This document shows, piece by piece, positions 8,457 to 17,147 of a DNA stretch of 64,000 bases (the stretch's first letter is position 1; each line of letters begins with the position of its first letter). Made by a program: the position numbers and the translations under genes. This DNA comes from Austwickia sp. TVS 96-490-7B (GTDB taxonomy: Bacteria > Actinomycetota > Actinomycetes > Actinomycetales > Dermatophilaceae). The stretch is taken from assembly GCF_019331795.1 (NCBI RefSeq), contig NZ_JAHPZL010000004.1, positions 177,870-241,869 on the forward strand. The letters run 5' to 3'. The notes beneath the pieces are model-generated. The model had not been told where the DNA came from. It saw nothing but the letters and a program-made list of their open reading frames with translations, and ran no database searches.

Positions 8457-9065
8457 GTGAACCGGCAGGACATCCTCGATCAGGCCCTGACCATCCTGGA
8501 TCAGTATGGTTTTGCCGACCTGTCGATGCGTCGGTTAGCGACCGCGTTGGGCGTCCAACCCGGCGCGCTGTATTGGCATTTCGCCAATAAACAAACTCTG
8601 CTGTCTGCGGTGGCAGAAGTGATCTTGGCTGACGTGCCGACCGGGGGTATCTGCGATACGGGTTCGTGGCAGGACGGTGTCCGAGAGTGGGCGACCTCGT
8701 TGCACCATGCTTTGCTGGCTCATCGGGATGGGGCAGAACTCGTCGCTTCCGTTTTGGCGTTGCGCCCTGAGCATGTCGATCCTGCCCGGATCGCTACCGC
8801 GATTCTGCATCGGGCCGGGCTGCCGGCTCTGCAGGCCGAAGCAGCGGCCGCCGCGCTGGTGCATTACGTCGTAGGCCACGCGGTGGATGCCCAAAACCGT
8901 GCGCAGGCGAGGCTTCTCGGGGTGCAGGAGGCGGTGAGGGACGGCGGTGAGGACTGGGCGGGGGATTCTCGGTTCCGTTATGGGCTTGATCTGTTCATCG
9001 ACGGTCTCGACCGCAGACTCACCGAGCGGACACCTCCCTGCAGCACCGTGTCGGCGCTACTGTGA
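8457..9065 (+). CDS. TetR/AcrR family transcriptional regulator
   Basis: A 202-residue regulator. Residues 4-50 form the TetR helix-turn-helix (ILDQALTILDQYGFADLSMRRLATALGVQPGALYWHFANKQTLL). The rest is helical and resembles the TetR_C tetracycline-repressor ligand domain. It starts at GTG 8457. The gene is divergent from the amidotransferase gene across a 229-base gap, so it may control itself and that neighbour. The ligand is unknown. Confidence 0.85.
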   Translation: MNRQDILDQALTILDQYGFADLSMRRLATALGVQPGALYWHFANKQTLLSAVAEVILADVPTGGICDTGSWQDGVREWATSLHHALLAHRDGAELVASVLALRPEHVDPARIATAILHRAGLPALQAEAAAAALVHYVVGHAVDAQNRAQARLLGVQEAVRDGGEDWAGDSRFRYGLDLFIDGLDRRLTERTPPCSTVSALL

Positions 9066-9089
9066 GGTCACACCGACCGCTGGAGGCCC

Positions 9090-10112
9090 GTGCGCATGGA
9101 ACCGATCAGGCTCATCGTGCCGCCTCGCCCCGCCGACAACCACCGCATCTTGCGGCCCCGGCACGCCGAGACGCCGGACGGACGGGCGACATCTGAGGGA
9201 CACCGCAGTCTCCTGGGTCCGGTCATTCGACATACGCTCCCGGAGCGACGTCTGGCGGCGATCGGCGCTTGGTGTCTGGTGGAACATTTCGGTGACCCTG
9301 AGACTCGACCGGAACGGCTGGAGTCCCCGGCGTATCCCGAGGTGGGCCTTCAGTCGTTGGTGTGGCCGTTGGATGGGCTGATCCGGCGCCGGGACAGTGC
9401 TGGCACTGATGTCCTCATCCATCGGGGGCATGTTGCGTTGGGCACTGCTGGCCGGGGAGTCACCGTCACCGAAATGGGGGTGGACGACCCACGCGGTGGG
9501 CGTCACGCGCGCCGTTCGTTGCACGGAGTACGGCTGGCGGCGGCGCTGCCGAGCCGATTTCGGGACATGGATCCGGTTTTTCAGCAGGTCGACGAGCCGC
9601 CACGTGTGGCGACTCCGACGATGCAAGCCACCGTGTTGGTGGGCGCGTTGGCCGGTCCCCACGAGGATCGGATCTCACCGGCGGTCGTACATACCCCGCT
9701 GATGGCGGCGGACCTCACGTTGAGCACGGGGACCGAGCGGCTTGCTCTCGATCCGACGTACGAGCATGGCATTTTGCTGTTGGACGGGCAGGTGTCAGTC
9801 GGAGGGACTCCCCTGTCCCGGGGGGAATTGGGCTATGTCCCGATTGGTCGGGCCCGCCTGGACCTGGCGACCTTGACCGGTTGCCATCTGCTGATGATCG
9901 GGGGGACCCCGTTCACTGAGGAGTTCATCTTGTGGTGGAACCTACTCGCGGCCAGCCATGACGAAGTGGTCACGGCTCGCGCATCCTGGGAGCGCCAGGA
10001 CGATCGTTTTGGCACGATCCCTGGTGGACCGCCTCGTGCGGGTGCGCCGCAGATGCCACCGGTGCGGTTGCGCCCTCGACGAGGGTCGGTCCGCCATGGC
10101 AGGCCGTCCTGA
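9090..10112 (+). CDS. pirin family protein
   Basis: A 340-residue bicupin of the pirin family. The C-terminal cupin is diagnostic: LLMIGGTPFTEEFILWWNLLAASHDE matches the pirin_C core motif. The N-terminal cupin carries HFGDPET and HRGHVALGTAGRGVTVTEM. Metal-binding His and Glu of the first cupin are only partly recognisable; the usual HPHRG block is replaced by GLQSLVWPLDGL, so quercetinase-like activity is doubtful. Translation may begin at GTG 9090 or ATG 9096. It follows the TetR gene by 24 bases and could be its co-transcribed target. Confidence 0.75.
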   Translation: MRMEPIRLIVPPRPADNHRILRPRHAETPDGRATSEGHRSLLGPVIRHTLPERRLAAIGAWCLVEHFGDPETRPERLESPAYPEVGLQSLVWPLDGLIRRRDSAGTDVLIHRGHVALGTAGRGVTVTEMGVDDPRGGRHARRSLHGVRLAAALPSRFRDMDPVFQQVDEPPRVATPTMQATVLVGALAGPHEDRISPAVVHTPLMAADLTLSTGTERLALDPTYEHGILLLDGQVSVGGTPLSRGELGYVPIGRARLDLATLTGCHLLMIGGTPFTEEFILWWNLLAASHDEVVTARASWERQDDRFGTIPGGPPRAGAPQMPPVRLRPRRGSVRHGRPS

Positions 10113-10138
10113 GCGACCTGGTCCCGGGCAAGCTGCGA

Positions 10139-10170
10139 TCCGCGTCCTGACCGTGATGCCAGGACGCGGA
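10139..10170. terminator. bidirectional hairpin between pirin and LURP-one genes
   Basis: A perfect 11-bp stem, TCCGCGTCCTG at 10139-10149 and its complement at 10160-10170, lies between two converging genes. Confidence 0.7.
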
Positions 10171-10178
10171 CCTCAGTG

Positions 10179-10838
10179 TCAGCGGCTCTGCAAGGCGTCC
10201 AGGGCGATCCCGACGGCGGCGGCGACGCGCCAGTCCAACGGGCGACCGTTGACCACGGGCGGCAGCGTCATCTCGTAGCGGTCCAGCAGCTTCGCCTGAC
10301 GTTCGTGGGACAGCAGGTTGGTGCCGTCTTCAGTGACGAAGTCGAAATGGACCTGCCAGGGGATCATCTCGTTGAAGTCGTTGATCCCGGGGATGAAGTT
10401 GGTGACTCGACGCAAGGTGGCGACGGCCTGGTTGCGTTCGGTGCCGGTGGCGGCGTAGCCCGGACCTTCCAGGTGCCAGGTGGAGCTCTTCAGTGAGGCG
10501 GTGCCGTCCTTGCGGATCTTCGCGATCGGCTGGCCGTCAGCGTCCAGGATGTCGCTGGTGGTGGCGAAGGCATTGATCCCGCGGGAGTAGACGGACACCA
10601 GTTCGGTGGTGCGGGTCTCGTCGGTGTAGATGTGGATTTCGCCGCGTAGGGTCAGCACCTTCTCCTGGGCGAAGGCGATCACTTCGCCGGGTTCGCCGGA
10701 TTCGTCTACGGCGTGCACCCAGTATTTGTTGACGACCGCGGTGATCTTCTGCTTGATGAACAACCGGGAATGGTCGGTGTCTAGCGGGGTGCGGCCCAGC
10801 TCGCCACCGTCATCGTATTGTCTTCTCTCCGACGTCAT
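10179..10838 (-). CDS. LURP-one-related/scramblase-like (YxjI-type) protein
   Basis: A 219-residue cytosolic protein with the tubby-like beta-barrel pattern of the LURP-one/YxjI family: FIKQKITAVVNKYWVHAVDESGEPGEVIAFAQEKV near the start, then repeated strands such as IYSDETRTTELV-like, DILDADGQPIAKIRKD and WHLEGPGY. A C-terminal helix (WRVAAAVGIALDAL) ends the barrel. The biochemical role of bacterial members is unknown. It is a monocistron with its own terminator, and the ATG start at 10838 is the first in the frame. Confidence 0.7.
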   Translation of the reverse strand: MTSERRQYDDGGELGRTPLDTDHSRLFIKQKITAVVNKYWVHAVDESGEPGEVIAFAQEKVLTLRGEIHIYTDETRTTELVSVYSRGINAFATTSDILDADGQPIAKIRKDGTASLKSSTWHLEGPGYAATGTERNQAVATLRRVTNFIPGINDFNEMIPWQVHFDFVTEDGTNLLSHERQAKLLDRYEMTLPPVVNGRPLDWRVAAAVGIALDALQSR

Positions 10839-11180
10839 GGGGCACAGTATGGACGACCTAGATCAGCGTTTTCCGGGATAAAACGGCAGGCTGGCGACGC
10901 CAGTGGCACTCACCGGCGTTAATGGAGCGGACTCCGGAGCGGGATCGATCAGGGCCAGTGACCCGCGAGCGCCACCACAACAGAGCTGACAACCCGTGGA
11001 CCAGCGGTTTTGACGGAATGACCGGAATCAGTCGGGATCGTCCGTGGCATCACCAGCGCGCATCACATCCAGCAAATCGTCATAGAACTCTCAGTGAATT
11101 CGTGGTCACCGTAGGGGACTGGTCCCGACACTTCGGACCCCACCCACCCCCGGCGCATCATCTCGGACCAGAATGGCCCC
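10839..11180. other. gene-free region upstream of the ThiD-type kinase
   Basis: About 340 bases between divergent genes. Frames that cross it lack a ribosome binding site and run through the next gene in another phase. I see no riboswitch; in particular no TPP (thi-box) pattern, although the next gene is ThiD-like. Confidence 0.4.
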
Positions 11181-12026
11181 ATGACCGACGCGCTGTGGCC
11201 CGCACCCCCGATCACCTTGACCATCGCTGGCTCCGAAGCGACCGGCGGCGCCGGGGCTCAGGCCGACCTGAAAACCTTCCACGCTCTCGGCACCTTCGGG
11301 ATGGCGGCGCTGACCTGCATCGTCAGCGTCGATCCGGCTGCCAACTGGGGGCACCGATTCGTCCCGATCGACCCGCAGGTCATCGCTGATCAGCTGGAAG
11401 CACAACTGGCTTGTTACGACGTACACACCGTCAAGATCGGCATGCTCGGCACCCCCGCGACCATCGACACCGTCGCCCAGGTCCTCAGCTCACGCCCCTG
11501 GACCCATGTCGTCCTCGACCCAGTCCTGATCTGTAAGGGACAAGAGCCTGGCGCCGCGCTCGACACTGACCGGGCCCTCATGGACCAGATCCTGCCGCAG
11601 GCCACCTTTGTCACCCCGAACCAGTTCGAAGCGATGACGTTGTCGGGGATGACCTCAATCACCTGCGAGGCCGACCTGGTCGAGGCCGCCCGCCGAATCC
11701 ACGAGCGTAGCGGCGCAGCCGTCCTCGTGAAGGGCGGAGTGCGCATCAGTGGCCCGGAGGCGGTGGATGTGTTCTACGACGGCGACATCCTGGAGGTGCT
11801 TCGCGTCGACAAGATCGGTGAGCACGCAGTCAGCGGCGCCGGATGCACCTTGGCCGCTGCAGTGACCGCCGAACTCGCCAAAGGCGCGTCCCCCGTCCAT
11901 GCCGCCCGTACGGCGAAGGCTTTTGTCACCCGAGGCATCCAGGCCCGGATCAGCGGCAATGCCCCCTTCGATGCACTGTGGCAAGGTTCACCGTCATCCC
12001 AGAGGTCAGCGCCGTCACAGGGATAA
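11181..12026 (+). CDS. ThiD/PdxK-type hydroxymethylpyrimidine or pyridoxal kinase
   Basis: A 281-residue ribokinase-fold kinase of the ThiD branch. It has the substrate-binding block IAGSEATGGAGAQADLKTF near residue 16, the DPVLICKG block, TPNQFEAMTLSG, LVKGG, and the C-terminal anion-hole motif GAGCTLAAAV. The family phosphorylates hydroxymethylpyrimidine (and its phosphate) for thiamine, or pyridoxal in the PdxK-like subgroup with a GxGCT motif. The GAGCT motif and the absence of other thi genes make a pyridoxal kinase role possible. ATG 11181 follows no strong ribosome site. The nucleoside phosphorylase gene lies 84 bases downstream. Confidence 0.8.
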   Translation: MTDALWPAPPITLTIAGSEATGGAGAQADLKTFHALGTFGMAALTCIVSVDPAANWGHRFVPIDPQVIADQLEAQLACYDVHTVKIGMLGTPATIDTVAQVLSSRPWTHVVLDPVLICKGQEPGAALDTDRALMDQILPQATFVTPNQFEAMTLSGMTSITCEADLVEAARRIHERSGAAVLVKGGVRISGPEAVDVFYDGDILEVLRVDKIGEHAVSGAGCTLAAAVTAELAKGASPVHAARTAKAFVTRGIQARISGNAPFDALWQGSPSSQRSAPSQG

Positions 12027-12109
12027 ACCCCATCCCAACGACCCGACCTGTCACAGAGAGACGCCCGGAACAGCGCCTGACGAGGCGTCAGGCATGGCAG
12101 CATGACGGT

Positions 12110-12877
12110 GTGACCGATGTGCTGCCGCTGACCGAGTTCGATGACGACCCAGTCGACGTCATCACTTCCGCTGTCGACCACTCCCTGTTGTCCTTGCCAC
12201 CGCGGGGTGTCCTCACTCTGCTGGGTGCGACCACTCCGACGTGGGCTGCCGATCACGGCTTCACTACCGTGGCGCAGATCCCCACCATCACGATGGATTT
12301 CCCAGTCTGGGTGGGCCAACACCGCGGCGTGGACGTGGCCCTGTTGGAAGTGCCTCTCGGTGCGCCCGCAGCGACGATCGTGGCTGATCATGTGTTCCGC
12401 CACGGCATCCGCGCCGCGGTAGCTGTGGGGTCATGCGGGGGCCTGGTGCACTTCGACGAAGGTGAATTCGTCGTACCCACTCGGGCCCTGCGCGACGAAG
12501 GCACGTCCTTCCATTACCGCCCGCCGTCGCGATGGATTGAGCTGGACGAGGACATGGTGCACGCCTGCACCTCCGCCATCGATGACGCTGGCTTCGCCCA
12601 CGCGACCGCCTCGACCTGGACCACTGACGCTTTCTTCCGGGAGACCCGCAGCAAGATCGACGCCCGCCAGCAGGAAGGGTGCACCGTCGTCGACATGGAA
12701 TGCTCGGCGCTGGCCGCCTGCGCCCGATTCCGAGGTGCCCGATACGGGCAGATTCTCTTTACGGCGGACACCCTCGCCTCCGAGGTCCATGACGTTCGGG
12801 ACTGGGGCCGGGCCAGTCACTCCACCGCATTGCGACTTGCCTTGGACGCGGTGACCCGCGCCCCACTGCCTAGCTGA
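12110..12877 (+). CDS. nucleoside phosphorylase (PNP/UDP family)
   Basis: A 255-residue phosphorylase of the PNP/UDP superfamily, which cleaves nucleosides to base and sugar-1-phosphate. Visible motifs are AVGSCGGL (phosphate loop region), ASTWTTDAFFRET, and VDMECSALAA, where the Met-Glu pair binds ribose. GTG 12110 is the most reasonable start; the frame is open further upstream through the kinase gene in another phase, and GTG 12119 is an alternative. Base specificity (uridine or purine) cannot be read here. Confidence 0.8.
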   Translation: MTDVLPLTEFDDDPVDVITSAVDHSLLSLPPRGVLTLLGATTPTWAADHGFTTVAQIPTITMDFPVWVGQHRGVDVALLEVPLGAPAATIVADHVFRHGIRAAVAVGSCGGLVHFDEGEFVVPTRALRDEGTSFHYRPPSRWIELDEDMVHACTSAIDDAGFAHATASTWTTDAFFRETRSKIDARQQEGCTVVDMECSALAACARFRGARYGQILFTADTLASEVHDVRDWGRASHSTALRLALDAVTRAPLPS

Positions 12878-12952
12878 GCTGAGCAGCCCCCGGAGGGGAA
12901 GCTGCTGGGGGCCGCGCCACTCGCGGGGACCGGCCGACGCTGACACTAGACC

Positions 12953-13603
12953 TCAGCGACCCAGCTCGCACGCTGACTTCAGCTCCGTCAGGATTCGCAC
13001 CCGACGGCGACGTCCTGGCAAAGCGATGGGCGGGCATCGCACCTGCGCTGGGCTCGCGGGTTCTCGCCGGTCCACCACCAGAGCACACCCTCGAGATGTC
13101 AGGTCAAGGACACGCCCGTCCTCATACCAGGACAGGTCCGCGATCTCCGCGACGTCGACATCGACGAGGACGCTGTCTCGAACCGCGACGACAAACCGCT
13201 CCCCCACTCGGTATTCGGTCCCCGAAAGATGCCTGCTGGTTGCCCGGGAGCTCAAATACATCATCACTCCCTGTCCAACGGTGTACGCCGAGCCCCAGAG
13301 CACCCCAATGGATGCGGCACTGGCCCAGCTCGCGTCCTCACCACCGAGTTCCGCCATACCCACCGCAATCACCAAGGACACCAAGGCTCCCAGCCCCACC
13401 GAACTCACGATGATCATCGGCCAGGCCAGGTCGGTCGAGGACCGGACCACATAACGCCACGTCCCTGCGGTGCCCGCCACCTCAGGAGCTTGGTCGCCGC
13501 TGATCTCGGTGGCTCCAGCTGTGTCCGTAGACTCATTCGACGAAGCAGCCTCGTGCTGACCGGGTCCATCCGGTGAGGCTCGCCTCCTTGACCTTCCATT
13601 CAT
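12953..13603 (-). CDS. membrane protein of unknown function
   Basis: A 216-residue protein. The first 45 residues are polar and Ser/Thr/Gly-rich. Two hydrophobic segments follow (about 57-80, WPMIIVSSVGLGALVSLVIAVG, and 95-118). The soluble C-terminal half (about 120-216) has a strand-rich pattern (FVVAVRDSVLVDVDVAEIADLSWYEDGRVLDLTSRGCALVV) like small bacterial PH-like domains, but I do not claim a family match. It converges with the phosphorylase gene. Confidence 0.6.
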   Translation of the reverse strand: MNGRSRRRASPDGPGQHEAASSNESTDTAGATEISGDQAPEVAGTAGTWRYVVRSSTDLAWPMIIVSSVGLGALVSLVIAVGMAELGGEDASWASAASIGVLWGSAYTVGQGVMMYLSSRATSRHLSGTEYRVGERFVVAVRDSVLVDVDVAEIADLSWYEDGRVLDLTSRGCALVVDRREPASPAQVRCPPIALPGRRRRVRILTELKSACELGR

Positions 13604-13805
13604 GTGACGATGGTGGCACCTCTTTGGGGCACAGGGCAGTAGGAACTCACCACCACTTCGTCGGACGTCCCACCCACCACGCCTACCGCCCTACCCGCGA
13701 ACACCCGCCCCATCGCCGCGACCCACGCCAGGCCGGTCACCGAAAAGCCTTAACCGTCAACCCCCTTCGGAGGGATCACCAGTCCCGCGGATTAACATAT
13801 GCGTC

Positions 13806-14855
13806 ATGATGAATGTCGCCGCTTACGCCGCCCCCGCCCCCGCCGCCCCGTTGGAGAAAACGACTATCACCCGACGGGACGTCCGTGAGACCGACGTGCT
13901 CATCGAAATCTCGTACGCCGGGATCTGCCATTCCGACATCCACACCGTGCGTGATGAATGGGGCAAGATGCGCTACCCGCTCGCCCCGGGACACGAGATC
14001 GTCGGCGTGGTGCGTGAAGTGGGCTCCGGTGTGACCCGGCACCAGGTCGGAGACATGGTCGGGGTCGGCTGCATGGTCGATTCCTGCCGGGAATGCGACG
14101 CCTGCGCTGATGGCCTGGAGCAGTACTGCACCCAGGGCAATGTCGGCACGTATGGCTCCACTGGATTCGACGGTGAGATGACTCAGGGTGGCTATTCCAC
14201 CCACATCGTGGTCGAGGAACGGTTTGTGGTGAGCATCCCAGAGGCCCTACAGGGTGACCGTCTCGCTGCGGCCACTCCGCTGTTGTGCGCTGGTGTGACC
14301 CTGTTCAGCCCGCTCAAGCACTGGGGGGTGCGTCCCGGTACGAAGGTCGGCATTATCGGCATGGGCGGTTTGGGCCACGTCGGGGTGAAGATCGCCGCCG
14401 CGATGGGCGCCGAGGTCACGGTCTTGTCGCACAGCCTGTCCAAGAAAGAAGACGGGTTGCGTTTCGGGGCGACCAACTACATCTCCACCAGCGATGAAGA
14501 AGCCATGAAGGGCCTGCGTGGCAGCCTCGACCTGATCATCAACACGGTCTCGGTCAACCTGCCCATGCACCAATACCTCGGGTTGCTTCGGTACGACGGC
14601 ACCATGGTCGAGTTGGGAGTGCCGACCCAGCCGTTGGAGGTGCCAGCGTTCGCGCTGATCGGTGCCCGCAAGTCGCTGTCTGGGTCCTGCATCGGCGGTA
14701 TGCCGGAGACCCAGGAGATGCTCGACTTCTGCGCCGAGCACGGCATCACCTGCGAGGTAGAAATGATCCCCGCGGAGAAGATCAACGAAGCATACGACCG
14801 GGTGGTGGCTTCCGATGTCCGCTACCGCTTCGTCATTGACGCGAAGACCTTCTGA
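13806..14855 (+). CDS. zinc-dependent alcohol dehydrogenase (cinnamyl-alcohol dehydrogenase type)
   Basis: A 349-residue medium-chain dehydrogenase that reduces aldehydes or oxidises alcohols with NAD(P). Catalytic zinc ligands are in GICHSD (Cys about 39) and PGHE (His about 61), with LLCAG holding the third. The structural zinc site is the four-Cys loop [20 protein letters not shown]. The nucleotide site is [11 protein letters not shown] near residue 182, followed by [11 protein letters not shown], which suggests NADP preference as in YahK/AdhA. Start ATG 13806 has a second Met next to it. The gene stands alone. Confidence 0.88.
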   Translation: MMNVAAYAAPAPAAPLEKTTITRRDVRETDVLIEISYAGICHSDIHTVRDEWGKMRYPLAPGHEIVGVVREVGSGVTRHQVGDMVGVGCMVDSCRECDACADGLEQYCTQGNVGTYGSTGFDGEMTQGGYSTHIVVEERFVVSIPEALQGDRLAAATPLLCAGVTLFSPLKHWGVRPGTKVGIIGMGGLGHVGVKIAAAMGAEVTVLSHSLSKKEDGLRFGATNYISTSDEEAMKGLRGSLDLIINTVSVNLPMHQYLGLLRYDGTMVELGVPTQPLEVPAFALIGARKSLSGSCIGGMPETQEMLDFCAEHGITCEVEMIPAEKINEAYDRVVASDVRYRFVIDAKTF

Positions 14856-14893
14856 GCACGTCCGCCTTCACCAGAGCTGGCTGACGATCCGGC

Positions 14894-16975
14894 TCACCTT
14901 GAGTCGGCAGCTCCCTCTGGGCGCGGCATCCGAATCTCGATCCGGGTGCCGCCCAGAGGGCTGGCACCAGCCTTGATGGTCCCACCATGCCGTTCGACGA
15001 TACGGCGGCAAATCGCCAGGCCCAAGCCGCTGCCAGCATAGTGAGCGGCGTGTTCCTGGGCGCGATGAAACTCGGTGAAGACAGCTTCTTCTTCCCCTGC
15101 CGGGATACCGACCCCAGCATCATCAATGCGCAGGACAACGTCATCTGCTTCCACCGCAGCGCTGACGTCGACTCGGGGTGCCTGCCCCTCCTGGACATAC
15201 TTCATGGCATTACTGATCACATTGTCGACAACCTGCCGCATCATCACCGGATCTGCTGACATCTCCACCGGGGCATCGACATCGACGCTGGCCGGCGGCC
15301 CCGACATACGGACAAGCCGTTCGGTGATGACCTGACGGACCAAGTCCTCCACCACAAACCGGGAGGGTTGGGGTACGCCGTCACGGGCCACCGAATAGTC
15401 GGTCAGGTCATTGAGAAACGTTTCCATGCGTTCGGTCGCTGCCCGAAGGGGCGCCAACATATCCCGCGTTGAGGTCCCGTCCGGGGGCGCGGGCAGGTCA
15501 TCAGCGAGAATTTCGAGCCACATCACCAGCGCCGCTAACGGTTGCCGCAGGTCGTGTGCGGCAACTCGGGCAAAGGTCCGCAGGTCATCGACATGACGCC
15601 GTTCGACGGTCACATCCCGCACGATCAGCACGGTCCGGGCGATGTCATCGGTGTCGATCCTGGTCACGGCCACCTCCAGCGTCCCATGTCCGGAATGGTG
15701 CGGCCCAGACAGTCCCGGACGGTCCATGTCGGTCGGCCCCTCGGACTCGGTGTTGACGATGTCCACCAAAGCCGGGCACAGATCGAGAGGCTGATCGCCT
15801 GGCGACAACCCGACAAGCCGGGTTGCTGCGTCGTTGACTACCACCGCTCGCCCCGCCTCATCCAGCACCACCACGCCTTCGTGCATGGCAGCCACGACTG
15901 TGCTCAACAGGCGCGCCTGCAACCCGGCGCGATTGCCCGCTTGTCTCGCCGCGACAGCTTCTCGACGGACCTGATGCAGCAGCGCAACCCGTTCTTCACG
16001 ATCCAACGAGGTCGACATCGCCACCACAAACACGATGAGAATCACCGAATGCGCCAAACCAGCTTGGTCAGCGGCGGTGTCCCCACCAAACGGCGGATGT
16101 CCGGTGGTGGCCATCACCGTGATCACGAGCGCCACCACCAGCACATAGGCGTATACCTGCCGGGGGGAGAAAAGAGTGGCCGTACCGATCCCAATGATGA
16201 TCACCGCGAAAGACACGGCGCGTTCTGCTTGGAATTGAGTGGCGCCGACGATCAACGCTCCGGACAATCCGGCCGCGATCACGGCGATGGCCCAGCTGCC
16301 ACGGGTCATCATCCGGTGGCTGGAGGTCCCGAGGAAAAGCAACGCGCCGGCCCCCAGCACCACAATGCTGACAACATTGCGCAGCATCCAGAACATCGTG
16401 GTCAAGAAGCTGAGACGTCCCGACACTAGGCCAGATAGCGGGAACGTGAACCACGCTGCGCTGACGCCGATCAGGCACGATCCGACAAAACAGCGAAGTT
16501 CCCGTGCCGTAGTCAACTGCGGCAACCCGTTGCAGCGGGCGATGAACACCAGACTCGTCACCAGCGCGCCCACCACATTGCTCAATCCGGCAAAAGGCAC
16601 GATCACCCAGGGCAGACCGGTGACCAGATTGACAGTGACCGACCCGGTCCAGATGAGCCCCGCTGCCACCCACAGCGTTGGCTGGGTCCACCATCGGCGA
16701 TGGCACGCTAACGGAAACAACCACGCAAAGGCCACCCCCACCGCCGGCCAGGTCGCCGAAATCAAACTCCCCGGGATGATCAGGGATCGGCCAGCAATGA
16801 CTGCGACGACGTACGTCGGAAAAAACAACAAGCAGGCACGTACCGGCGAGACAGCCGGATTCAGTCGATGACGCCATCCGGTGTCGTCGAAAAGTTGACG
16901 AGAGATGGGTGAGATCTCAGCGACCTCAGGCTCGCGAGAATCCTCATCCAGGAACGTCTCAACGAACCCTTCCAT
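14894..16975 (-). CDS. membrane sensor histidine kinase with MASE1-like sensor and PAS domain
   Basis: About 693 residues. Eight or so membrane segments (residues 40-325) resemble the MASE1 sensor. A PAS-like domain (about 354-460, GVVVLDEAGRAVVVNDAATRLVGLSPGD) follows, then HisKA with the phospho-acceptor in RVAAHDLRQPLAAL (His about 474) and a HATPase domain with N box NVISNAMKYV, G1 DDAGVGIP and G2 GSGLGLA. No response regulator is next to it, so the partner is elsewhere. The frame is open up to 17188, overlapping the ABC-F gene. I prefer ATG 16975 because the upstream stretch looks non-coding, but no strong ribosome site decides this. Confidence 0.8.
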   Translation of the reverse strand: MEGFVETFLDEDSREPEVAEISPISRQLFDDTGWRHRLNPAVSPVRACLLFFPTYVVAVIAGRSLIIPGSLISATWPAVGVAFAWLFPLACHRRWWTQPTLWVAAGLIWTGSVTVNLVTGLPWVIVPFAGLSNVVGALVTSLVFIARCNGLPQLTTARELRCFVGSCLIGVSAAWFTFPLSGLVSGRLSFLTTMFWMLRNVVSIVVLGAGALLFLGTSSHRMMTRGSWAIAVIAAGLSGALIVGATQFQAERAVSFAVIIIGIGTATLFSPRQVYAYVLVVALVITVMATTGHPPFGGDTAADQAGLAHSVILIVFVVAMSTSLDREERVALLHQVRREAVAARQAGNRAGLQARLLSTVVAAMHEGVVVLDEAGRAVVVNDAATRLVGLSPGDQPLDLCPALVDIVNTESEGPTDMDRPGLSGPHHSGHGTLEVAVTRIDTDDIARTVLIVRDVTVERRHVDDLRTFARVAAHDLRQPLAALVMWLEILADDLPAPPDGTSTRDMLAPLRAATERMETFLNDLTDYSVARDGVPQPSRFVVEDLVRQVITERLVRMSGPPASVDVDAPVEMSADPVMMRQVVDNVISNAMKYVQEGQAPRVDVSAAVEADDVVLRIDDAGVGIPAGEEEAVFTEFHRAQEHAAHYAGSGLGLAICRRIVERHGGTIKAGASPLGGTRIEIRMPRPEGAADSR

Positions 16976-17147
16976 CAGCACAGCCTGATGTGGGGGGTCG
17001 GGACGTCGCCGGTGGAAGCGAACCCCACTGACCTCGGGACCTCGCGACACGGGACAGCTCGGGGGCACGGCAACCTCCAGCGAGCGTGGATCCCCGAGGA
17101 AACCAGAATAAACACTGACCCGCGGTGAGCGGGCAGACCGGAGAGAC

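Noticed and set aside
15542-16429. 295-residue open frame antisense to the histidine kinase gene
   Set aside because: Composition is the His/Arg/Gly pattern expected opposite a GC-rich coding frame, with no recognisable domain.
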